15,874 nt of DNA from positions 1 to 15,874 of the forward strand of contig JAJTFU010000057.1 of NCBI GenBank assembly GCA_021299075.1, read 5' to 3'. The notes beneath the pieces were generated by a model, which made no database searches, was not told the DNA's origin, and saw nothing but the letters and a program-made list of their open reading frames with translations. A program made the translations under genes and the position numbers. Position 1 is the first letter of the stretch. Each line of letters begins with the position of its first letter. Positions 1-6,546 of the stretch are shown in pieces. This DNA comes from Novosphingobium sp. (GTDB taxonomy: Bacteria > Pseudomonadota > Alphaproteobacteria > Sphingomonadales > Sphingomonadaceae).

Positions 1-374
1 CCCTTGACCGGACCATAGTGCCAGCCAGCCAGTCCGGGCGGTACCACCAGTCCGCCGCCTCGCACCGCCAGCACATGGCTTGCACCAAACTGCCGGGCGG
101 CAGCACTGACGGCCTTTGTCCAGTCGGCCACGGAGAGTGAGGCGAGATCGGCGCGGCTTTCGTTGCTGCCGGGCAGATCGGGCAGCATGCTATCGATCCC
201 GCTGCCGCCCAGCCGCTGCATGACATCGACGCACAGCCGGCGCAGGCGGTGCCCTTCGTCAAACAGCGCGGGGATAATCAGCAGCCGCTGCGCCGCACCC
301 TGATCATGGACGAGGGCATACTCGTCGGCGCTAGAGCCATCGGGCAGGGGGCAGGGATAGCTGCTGGGTTTCAC
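1..374 (-). CDS. XrtA-associated alpha/beta-hydrolase-like protein, partial (C-terminus outside window)
   Basis: This open frame was read by hand on the minus strand; 124 codons are visible before the left edge. It starts with GTG at 374-372, overlapping the stop of the acyl carrier protein gene as GTGA, so the two are translationally coupled. The visible part has a beta-strand-like LLIIPALFDE (31-40), then RLRR (43-46), GIDSMLPDLPGSNES (59-73) and HVLAVRGGGLVV (100-111). This layout resembles the exosortase A-associated hydrolase families (TIGR03100/TIGR03101, recalled), which look like alpha/beta hydrolases. Where a canonical hydrolase has its GxSxG nucleophile elbow, this one reads VRGGG, with Arg105 and no Ser. 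Whether it is type 1 or type 2, or catalytic at all, cannot be decided. A role beside the carrier protein, perhaps releasing or moving an acyl group, is inferred from position only. Confidence 0.75.
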   Translation of the reverse strand, partial: MKPSSYPCPLPDGSSADEYALVHDQGAAQRLLIIPALFDEGHRLRRLCVDVMQRLGGSGIDSMLPDLPGSNESRADLASLSVADWTKAVSAAARQFGASHVLAVRGGGLVVPPGLAGWHYGPVK

Positions 375-634
375 GCGGCTTTGCGCTTGGCCTCGGCAAA
401 AGCGAGGAGGTTGCCGAAGCTCTCCAGCAGTTCACCATCGACCTCGTCATCCTCGATCACGATGTCGAGCCGGTCTTCCATCTCAGTCAGCAGGCCAGCC
501 ACCGCCATCGAATCCAGTTCCGGCAGGTGCCCGAACAGCCCGGTATCAGCCTCGAAATCATCGGCCTGGCCGGGCTTCAGTCCCAGCACGTCGGTGAGGA
601 TCCGCCGCAGTTGCATATCAGTGTGGCTGCGCAT
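371..634 (-). CDS. Acyl carrier protein (exosortase A locus type)
   Basis: This is an 87-residue acidic protein of normal acyl-carrier size. Residues 40-50 read LDSMAVAGLLT, with Ser42 in a D-S-M context that fits the Ser carrying the 4'-phosphopantetheine arm. Flanking sequence (ILTDVLGLK, LEDRLDIVIEDDEVD) fits the helical carrier fold. The frame is open farther upstream, but ATG at 634 is chosen because GGGGGA lies just ahead of it and residues from there fit the family. ATG at 616 is an alternative. It sits between the acyltransferase (40-bp gap) and the hydrolase-like gene (GTGA overlap). The likely role is to hold an acyl or aminoacyl group loaded by the nearby ligase for use by the acyltransferase. 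That pairing is inferred, and the substrate is unknown. Confidence 0.88.
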   Translation of the reverse strand: MRSHTDMQLRRILTDVLGLKPGQADDFEADTGLFGHLPELDSMAVAGLLTEMEDRLDIVIEDDEVDGELLESFGNLLAFAEAKRKAA

Positions 635-674
635 CGATCCCCCGTGGCGCGTGGTTTGCTCTAGAGCCGCGCCT

Positions 675-1688
675 CTAGCCATGCGATCCGCTCGCTGCAA
701 CCCTGTGCAGGACCTTGCGGGCGATTGCCGGCCAGGTGCCCGGCCACTTGGCGCGGAAGGCCTCGATCCGGTAGCGCGGGCGGACTTCCTCCATCCAGTC
801 GCGTTTGTAGGCATCGTTGCCCGTGCCAAAGTCGACTAGCTCGACCTTGTCGTGATCGATGACCCGTTCAAGCAGGGCTGCGGTCAGCGTGGTTCCGGGC
901 GAGAGCGCCTTGGCATCCTCGAGATGGGCCAGCTTGTGGATGAAGGCGGTCTTGCCTTCCACAGTCCAGAACTGCGCGGCGACCGGTCGTCCCTCGGCCC
1001 TCGCAATGGCCAGCCGAAGGCGGCCGGCGGCACCTTCCTGCTCGGCAAAGGCGCGCAGGAACCCGGGGCAGCCTTCTTCGCCCTTCCAGCTGTTGGCGTA
1101 GATTTCCTCGTAGCAGTCCCAGCTGGCTGCGTTGAACGCCGTTTCGATCGTGACTTCGACCTTTCCAGCCTTGCGCTTCAGTGTGGTGCGCAATGGGCCG
1201 GCCCGCGTGTCGAGATAGTCCGTGAAGCTGCGGCCGCGCACGGTCAGCACGTGGTTGGTATCGCATGGCTCGACAAAGGTCGTCCAACCTGTCTGGCGCA
1301 GCGCCGCAGCGATTGTGGTGGCTTCACCATGCTCGTCGGGCAGTGGCGACAGGACAAGGTGCGGTGTCTGGCCGGCCAAATCGGCTGCCAGCGCTGCCAG
1401 CAGGGCAGGCCGATTCGCGCCATCGGAAAACAGTGGCGCGACGCGAAAGGAGTACCAGTTGGCCAGGCAATGCACCTGTCGGCCGCGGCGGAGCAGCGGC
1501 ATGACGGCACGGTGCGGTCCATCGCGAACCACGGCGATCAGCGGCAGGAGATCGCAGCAATCGGCCAGACCCTGCCACCAGGCCAGCCGGTCGAAGGGTG
1601 CAGCGACCTGCGGCGCGTTCAGCAGTGCAGCCAGCACCGCATCGCCTTGCACTTCCTTAAGATCGTCGTGATAATCGACCGAAATCAT
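675..1688 (-). CDS. GNAT/FemAB-like (CelD/BcsL-type) acyltransferase
   Basis: This is a 337-residue protein that I recognise as the GNAT-like (Acetyltransf_6, CelD/BcsL-type) protein found in sphingomonad XrtA loci. Conserved-looking stretches are YEEIYANSWKGEEG, RLRLAIARAEGRPVAAQFWTV, AFIHKLAH, LSPGTTLT and VDFGTGNDAYKRDWM in the C-terminal half, as expected for an acyl-CoA- or carrier-dependent N-acyltransferase fold. The start at 1688 (MISVDYHDD) is chosen over the longer frame because the upstream extension is not family-like and would run into the divergent ligase gene. No signal peptide or membrane segment is seen, so it is probably cytoplasmic. It heads the leftward ACP and hydrolase genes. 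It probably transfers an acyl or aminoacyl group to a sugar or protein acceptor. The acceptor cannot be told from sequence. Confidence 0.8.
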   Translation of the reverse strand: MISVDYHDDLKEVQGDAVLAALLNAPQVAAPFDRLAWWQGLADCCDLLPLIAVVRDGPHRAVMPLLRRGRQVHCLANWYSFRVAPLFSDGANRPALLAALAADLAGQTPHLVLSPLPDEHGEATTIAAALRQTGWTTFVEPCDTNHVLTVRGRSFTDYLDTRAGPLRTTLKRKAGKVEVTIETAFNAASWDCYEEIYANSWKGEEGCPGFLRAFAEQEGAAGRLRLAIARAEGRPVAAQFWTVEGKTAFIHKLAHLEDAKALSPGTTLTAALLERVIDHDKVELVDFGTGNDAYKRDWMEEVRPRYRIEAFRAKWPGTWPAIARKVLHRVAASGSHG

Positions 1689-1727
1689 ACGCCCAATTTC
1701 CCCAAACTCCGGATCGATCACCTGGCC
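1689..1727. promoter_or_regulatory. Short divergent gap between acyltransferase and ligase starts
   Basis: Only 39 bp separate the acyltransferase start (1688, minus) from the chosen ligase start (1728, plus). That is too short for two independent back-to-back promoters outside coding sequence, so promoter elements probably lie within one or both genes. No -10/-35 pair or clear operator is seen. If the ligase starts at GTG 1668 instead, the two genes overlap at their 5' ends. Confidence 0.3.
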
Positions 1728-3133
1728 ATGCGTGGCGAGGGAACGGCTCCGGCGCTCGTGCTGCGCGACCGCACCCTTAGCCACAATGACTTAAGGGAAA
1801 GTGTCGCGCACTTGGCGGGGTGGCTGCGGGCGATGGTGTCTGAACCGGGTGCCCGCGTGGCAAGCTGGGCAGCGAAGGGCGAGCTCACCTGCCTGCTCCC
1901 GCTGGCTGCTGCTCGGGCCGGGTTGGTCCACGTGCCGATCAACCCGCTGCTCAAGCGTGCACAGGTGGCCTATATCCTGGCGGACAGCGGCGCGCGGCTA
2001 CTGATCGGTACGGCAGCGCGGTTGGCGACACTGGAAGCGGACGATGTGCCCCTCAGGTGCACTGTAAAGTCTGAATCGGAAGTGATTGAAGAATATACAT
2101 CAAGTCCGCCGATGGGGCGTTCTGAATCCAATCCGCAGGAACTGGCGGCGATCCTTTATACCTCTGGCTCCACCGGTAAGCCCAAGGGGGTCATGCTGAG
2201 CCATGCCAATATGTGGCTGGGTGCGGAAAGCGTGGCATCCTATCTGGCGCTGTCGCCGCAAGACGTCACCCTGGCCGTACTGCCGCTGTCGTTTGACTAT
2301 GGCCAGAACCAGTTGCTTTCGACCTGGTTCACCGGGGGCTGTGTGGTGCCGCTCGATTATCTGACCCCGCGCGATGTGGTGAAGGCGGTCGAGAAACATG
2401 GCGTCACGACCCTGGCGGCTGTCCCGCCGCTCTGGGTCCAGCTGACCGAACTGGACTGGCCGGCCGAAACCGTGGGACGGCTCAGGCGGCTGACGAACAG
2501 TGGCGGGGCTTTGACCGTGGACCTGGTCAAACGCCTGCGCAGCCTTTTCCCGCAAGCACGGCTGTTTCCGATGTACGGACTGACCGAAGCATTCCGGTCG
2601 ACCTTCCTCGATCCGGAGCTTGTCGATAGCCACCCTACATCGATGGGCAAGGCGATCCCGCACGCGGAAATCCTGGTGATCGGTGATATTGGCAGGATCC
2701 GGAACGAACTGCCGAACGCTACAAACCCGCCCCGGCAGCGTCCGAATATGGCGGCATGGCCGTCTGGTCGGGCGACCGGGTTCGGCGCGAGGCTGATGGC
2801 CTGCTCTATTTCGTCGGGCGGCGTGACGCCATGATCAAGAGCGCGGGCAACCGGATCAGCCCGCAAGAGATCGAGGATGCGGCGCTTGGCACTGGGCTGG
2901 TGGCCGAAGCGGTGGCACTGGGCATTCCGGACGAGCGTTTGGGCCAGGCGGTCCATCTGGTCGTCCGGGCAGCACCGGGCGCTTCAGGTGCAGACGCAGA
3001 ACTTCCGCGCAAACTTATGCAGGAACTACCCAATTTCATGCAGCCGAAGCAGATACACTGGCGTGATACCATGCCGATCTCACCCAATGGCAAGATCGAT
3101 CGCACCGGGCTTTATGCGGAATTGGCGGCGTGA
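1728..3133 (+). pseudogene. Exosortase A-associated acyl-CoA ligase (AMP-forming), disrupted
   Basis: This is an ANL-superfamily adenylate-forming enzyme of the XrtA-associated type (TIGR03098, recalled) that would activate an acid as an acyl adenylate. The first part, to about 2683, carries the P-loop TSGSTGKPKG (near 2160-2190) and A5-like PMYGLTEAF (near 2568-2594). The second part, in another frame from about 2687, reads YWQDPERTAERYKP, then SGDRVRREADGLLYFVGRRD, AGNRISPQEIE and C-terminal PISPNGKIDR with the catalytic-type Lys. The first frame runs on to a stop at 2832-2834 with unrelated sequence. The second frame has a TGA at 2684-2686, so the junction is narrow. The A6 motif (GEL...RG...GY) expected between EILVIGD and GYW is missing, so this looks like an internal deletion rather than a one-base slip. 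The start is uncertain: ATG 1728 lies after LRIDHLA, which is usual near the family N-terminus, and GTG 1668 is possible. It overlaps the decarboxylase start as GTGA. No active enzyme is expected as written. Confidence 0.88.
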
Positions 3134-4254
3134 AGCCGCTCGGCCCCATTCCCGCTGGTTTCGCCACCCTGGATGGCGAACTGGCAATCGGTGGCCACAA
3201 GGCCAGCGATCTGGTGGCGCAGGCCGGACAGACCCCCCTGTTTGTCTATTCGCAAGAGCGGATTGCCGCACGCGTGGCGGAGCTGCGCGCGGCGCTGCCA
3301 GCGCAGGTGGCGCTCAACTATGCGGTGAAGGCCAATCCTTATGGACCCGTGTTGCAGGTCATGACGGGGCTGGTCGATGGCTTCGATATCGCCTCGGGCG
3401 GCGAGCTGGCGATGGTGACTGCCGCAGGCATCGATCCTGCTCGCGTCAGCTTTGCCGGGCCCGGCAAGCGCGATGCCGAGCTGGAAGCGGCGATTGCGGC
3501 CGGCGTGACGCTCAACCTCGAATCGGAAGGCGAAGCGGAGCGTGCCTTGGCGATTGCGGCCCGACTGGGTACGGTGCCCAGGCTGGCGGTACGGGTGAAC
3601 CCGGATTTTGATCTCAAAGGTTCGGGAATGAAGATGGGCGGCGGCGCCAAGCCGTTTGGCGTCGATGCTGAACGGGTTCCTGCCCTGGTACGCCACTTGA
3701 TCGCGGCGGGCGCGGACTGGCGGGGCTTCCATATCTTCGCTGGCAGCCAAGCGCTCGATGCCGCCGCAATTGCTGAAACCCAGGCTCAGACGATTGCCCT
3801 GGCGGCCCGGCTGGCGGCAGAAGCGGGTACGGTACCGCCCAAGGTAAACCTGGGCGGCGGGTTCGGTATCCCTTACTTCCCCGGCGACGTGCCGCTCGAT
3901 CTGGCCGCCGTAGGCCAGGCGCTGGGTGAACAACTGGCCCAGCTCCCGCCGGAACTGGCCGGGACAGCCTTTTGCATCGAACTCGGCCGCTATCTGGTCG
4001 GAGAATCAGGAGTTTACCTGACTCGGATCATCGACCGAAAGATCAGCCATGGGGAGGTTTACCTCGTCACCGATGGCGGCCTGCACCACCAGCTGGCCGC
4101 CTCGGGCAACTTCGGGACTGTGGTGCGCCGGAACTATCCCGCCGCGATTGCCTCGCGGTTCGATGCTCCTGTCGAGGAAGAAGCCAACGTGGTCGGCTGC
4201 CTCTGCACCCCGCTCGACCGGTTGGCTGACAAGGGCGGCTTCCCGCTGGTCTAG
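3130..4254 (+). CDS. PLP-dependent decarboxylase, exosortase A-associated, C-terminally truncated
   Basis: This 374-residue fold-type III PLP enzyme belongs to the ornithine/diaminopimelate decarboxylase superfamily, XrtA-associated branch (TIGR03099, recalled). YAVKAN holds the Schiff-base Lys67. Other motifs are GFDIASGGE (84-92), HIFAGSQ (201-207), the glycine loop LGGGFGIPYF (241-250), ELGRYLVGESG (284-294) and the active-site Cys region VVGCLCTPLDR (354-364). It starts with GTG at 3130, overlapping the ligase stop as GTGA. Relatives as I recall them continue about 35 residues past CTPLDRLAD to a conserved GAYG segment whose Tyr lines the active site. Here the frame ends at FPLV. Just past the stop, 4261-4284 still reads like a degraded GAYG region (RYGAG in the same frame). 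The active site is dimeric and uses the C-terminal Tyr, so activity is doubtful. The substrate is unknown; amine production for the adjoining carrier pathway is inferred. Confidence 0.85.
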   Translation: MKPLGPIPAGFATLDGELAIGGHKASDLVAQAGQTPLFVYSQERIAARVAELRAALPAQVALNYAVKANPYGPVLQVMTGLVDGFDIASGGELAMVTAAGIDPARVSFAGPGKRDAELEAAIAAGVTLNLESEGEAERALAIAARLGTVPRLAVRVNPDFDLKGSGMKMGGGAKPFGVDAERVPALVRHLIAAGADWRGFHIFAGSQALDAAAIAETQAQTIALAARLAAEAGTVPPKVNLGGGFGIPYFPGDVPLDLAAVGQALGEQLAQLPPELAGTAFCIELGRYLVGESGVYLTRIIDRKISHGEVYLVTDGGLHHQLAASGNFGTVVRRNYPAAIASRFDAPVEEEANVVGCLCTPLDRLADKGGFPLV

Positions 4255-4432
4255 AACCGCACCCGGGGCCGCTACGGGGCTGGAAAGCAAGGGCTAAACC
4301 CCCGAAATCCCATGTAAGGCTAACGCAATATTCACCCTTTTTGCCGATACCCCAGCGTGAACAGCCGGGTCGTCGAGCGGGAAGGGCATAGCCCGATCGG
4401 TGGCGCGGCACTCAGATTTGAGGATATGCCCG
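4255..4432. promoter_or_regulatory. Non-coding gap upstream of the export/EPS operon
   Basis: This 178-bp gap is the longest non-coding stretch in the window and the likely site of the promoter for the ten-gene rightward operon. Its middle (about 4300-4342) is AT-richer than the surroundings and includes AATATT and a run of five Ts. I could not find a convincing -35/-10 pair with correct spacing, a sigma-54 GG-N10-GC pair, or a strong terminator hairpin. The left end (4255-4300) may be remnant decarboxylase coding sequence. Confidence 0.35.
4420..4424 (+). promoter_or_regulatory. Ribosome binding site GAGGA for the export lipoprotein
   Basis: GAGGA sits 8 nt before ATG 4433. It decides that start over an in-frame GTG at 4400, which has no good site and would put 11 extra residues before the lipoprotein signal. 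Confidence 0.7.
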
Positions 4433-5077
4433 ATGCCGATCGACCGTTTCACGCGCCTCCTGGCAGGCAGCGCCATGGCCAGCATGGCCCTTGCCGGCTG
4501 CGCCAGTGGCGGCGGTGGCCAGCAATTGCCGCCGGCCTCCTTCGTGTCGATGCAGGAAGGCCCGGGCGAGGAATACGTGATCGGGCCGCTCGATGAGCTG
4601 ACGATCTTCGTCTGGCGCAATCCCGAACTTGGCGCGCAGGTCCAGGTCCGTCCGGACGGCCGCATCACCACGCCGCTGATCACCGACATGCCAGCCGTGG
4701 GCAAGACGCCCAAGATGCTGGCCGATGACATTACCCTGCAGCTTTCGCAGTACATCCAGGAACCGCTGGTTTCGGTGATTGTCAACAAGTTTGCCGGCAC
4801 CTTCAGCCAGCAGGTCCGCGTGGTGGGCGCAACCACCAAGCCGGCCTCGATCCCTTACCGCGCCAACATGACCCTGCTCGATGCGATGATCGCGGTCGGC
4901 GGGCTCAACGAATATGCCGCCGGCAACAAGGCCCGCCTGATCCGCTTCGACAAGGAAAGCGGTACGCAGAAGGAGTATGCGATCAAGCTGGGCGACCTGC
5001 TGCGCAAGGGCGACAGCAAGGCCAACGTCATGCTGATGCCGGGCGACGTCATCATCATCCCTGAAAGCACGTTCTGA
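4433..5077 (+). CDS. XrtA-type exopolysaccharide export lipoprotein (Wza-like)
   Basis: This 214-residue outer-membrane export protein matches the XrtA-associated polysaccharide export family (TIGR03027, recalled). A lipoprotein signal peptide covers residues 1-22, with lipobox LAGC and Cys23 as the lipidated residue, followed by a Gly/Ser-rich linker. The poly_export domain follows: YVIGPLDELTIFVWRNPEL, then VRPDGRITTPLI and QEPLVSVIV. After it comes one SLBB-like domain, VRVVGATTKPASIPYRANMTLLDAM and GGLNEYAAGNKARLI. The family is shorter than Wza, and 214 residues is about the usual size. It should form the outer-membrane exit for the polysaccharide and work with the chain-length protein and kinase encoded next. 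It is probably the first gene of the rightward operon, 25 nt ahead of the chain-length gene. Confidence 0.93.
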   Translation: MPIDRFTRLLAGSAMASMALAGCASGGGGQQLPPASFVSMQEGPGEEYVIGPLDELTIFVWRNPELGAQVQVRPDGRITTPLITDMPAVGKTPKMLADDITLQLSQYIQEPLVSVIVNKFAGTFSQQVRVVGATTKPASIPYRANMTLLDAMIAVGGLNEYAAGNKARLIRFDKESGTQKEYAIKLGDLLRKGDSKANVMLMPGDVIIIPESTF

Positions 5078-5102
5078 GGAAGGGGCGCGCCAGGGGCGAA
5101 CG

Positions 5103-6536
5103 ATGAACAACATTTATGACGAACTGCGCTCGGCGCTTCATTCCATCTGGCATCGCCGGTGGCTGGCGCTCGCGGTCGCCTGGGCGGTCTGCCTGCTCGG
5201 CTGGCTGGTCGTAGCGATGGTGCCCAATACCTACGAATCGAACGCGCGGCTTTACGTTCAGCTTGATGACGCGCTGTCGGAAGTGACCGGCGTGGGCGTC
5301 GGCAATCGCAAGCGCGATATCGACCGGGTCCAGCAGACCCTGACCAGCGCAGTGAACCTGGAGAAGGTGATCCGCTCGACTGCGGTCGGTGAGGAAATCA
5401 CTACGCCGAAGCAGATGGAAGCGGCGGTTCTGGGCCTCGCCAAGAAGATCAAGGTTGAGAACGTCAAGGACAACCTGTTCGAGATCAAGGCCGAGTTCGG
5501 CGATGGTGCGCGCTCCGATGCCGAGAGCGCCAAGATCGCGCAGGACATTGCCCAGAAGCTGATCGACATTTTCCGCGAGGAAAACCTGGCCGGCAATCGC
5601 GGCGAGATGACCCAGTCGCTCGACTTCATGAACCAGCAGCTGGCCGATCGCCAGAAGGAGCTGGAAGCCGCCGAACAGAAGCGCCTGGCTTTCGAAGCCT
5701 CACATCCCGAACTTATCCAGGGCGGGGTGAGCGCGCTCCAGCGTCTTGAAGCCAGCCGCTCTGAACTGCGCGGGATCGATGCCGATCTGGCCGCTGCCCA
5801 GTCGGCACTTGCTGTCATTAATGGCCAGTTGGCGGGAACGCCGCAGAGCTTGCCTGGCATTGGCCCGCAAGGCGGTGCGCGCGGCGCGCTGGCCGAGGCC
5901 CAAGCGATGCTCTCGGCCCTGCGTTCACGCGGACTGACCGAAAACCATCCCGACGTGATTGCCGCGCGCAATCAGGTCAATGCGCTGAAGGGTGCGGCGG
6001 CTTCGGAAAGCGGTCCGGGCGGCATGCCAAATCCGGCCTATAGCTCGCTTCAGTCGATCAAGGCCGAGCGTCAGGCCAACGTCCAGTCGCTGATGGCCCG
6101 CCGTGCGGCGGTCCAGTCCGACATCAGCCGGATCACGGGATCGCAGATCAACAATCCGGAACTGGCCGCTGAACAACAGCGGATTAACCGCGACTATGAC
6201 GTGCTCAAGCAGCAGTACGACAAGTTGCTGCAGGACCGCGAGGAGCTGCGCCTGCGCGGCCAGGTCGAAACCGAGCACAATGCGGTGAAGTTCGAAGTGA
6301 TCGATCCGCCGACCACGCCGCGCGCGCCGGTCGCGCCGAACCGGCCGCTGCTGCTGATGGCGGTGCGCGTGACCGGACTGCCGGTGCTGGGCGCGATCAG
6401 CCAGACCCTGACTGACAGCGCCCGGGCACTGCGCAAGCGCCGGATGAAACAATTCTACATGGCCAGCGCTGCGCTGGGCGGGATCTTCGTGCTGCTGCTG
6501 GTGGCCGAGATGATCCAGGTCAGCATGGTGGCGTGA
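5103..6536 (+). CDS. XrtA-type polysaccharide chain-length determinant (Wzz-like), apparently lacking its second membrane helix
   Basis: This 477-residue inner-membrane polysaccharide co-polymerase belongs to the XrtA branch (TIGR03007, recalled). TM1 is at about 20-40 and is followed by a long periplasmic coiled-coil region (about 170-390, including LADRQKELEAAEQKR and INRDYDVLKQQYDKLLQDREELRLRGQV). The proline motif VIDPPTTPRAPVAPNRP is at 399-415 and a final hydrophobic segment at about 451-475. Relatives as I recall them have a membrane helix and a short cytoplasmic stretch ending in an RLE-type sequence between NRPLLL and the conserved TGLPVLGAIS. Here NRPLLLMAV runs straight into RVTGLPVLG (413-428), with frame kept. 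About 30-35 residues thus appear to be missing, changing the predicted topology. It would control polymer length with the kinase encoded next. The family call is firm; the deletion is inferred from memory of relatives. Confidence 0.92.
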   Translation: MNNIYDELRSALHSIWHRRWLALAVAWAVCLLGWLVVAMVPNTYESNARLYVQLDDALSEVTGVGVGNRKRDIDRVQQTLTSAVNLEKVIRSTAVGEEITTPKQMEAAVLGLAKKIKVENVKDNLFEIKAEFGDGARSDAESAKIAQDIAQKLIDIFREENLAGNRGEMTQSLDFMNQQLADRQKELEAAEQKRLAFEASHPELIQGGVSALQRLEASRSELRGIDADLAAAQSALAVINGQLAGTPQSLPGIGPQGGARGALAEAQAMLSALRSRGLTENHPDVIAARNQVNALKGAAASESGPGGMPNPAYSSLQSIKAERQANVQSLMARRAAVQSDISRITGSQINNPELAAEQQRINRDYDVLKQQYDKLLQDREELRLRGQVETEHNAVKFEVIDPPTTPRAPVAPNRPLLLMAVRVTGLPVLGAISQTLTDSARALRKRRMKQFYMASAALGGIFVLLLVAEMIQVSMVA

Positions 6537-6546
6537 GGGGCTTGAA

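Noticed and set aside
852..1685. Long upstream extension of the ligase frame, antisense to the acyltransferase
   Set aside because: This part does not resemble any ligase; the minus strand here codes a recognisable acyltransferase.
4395..4425. Possible sigma-54 promoter (TGGCGCGGCA) before the export gene
   Set aside because: The GG is not followed by GC at the required 10-nt spacing and the site is too near the start codon.
4400..4432. GTG start at 4400 for the export protein
   Set aside because: It has no good ribosome site and would place 11 residues before a lipoprotein signal; ATG 4433 has GAGGA 8 nt upstream.
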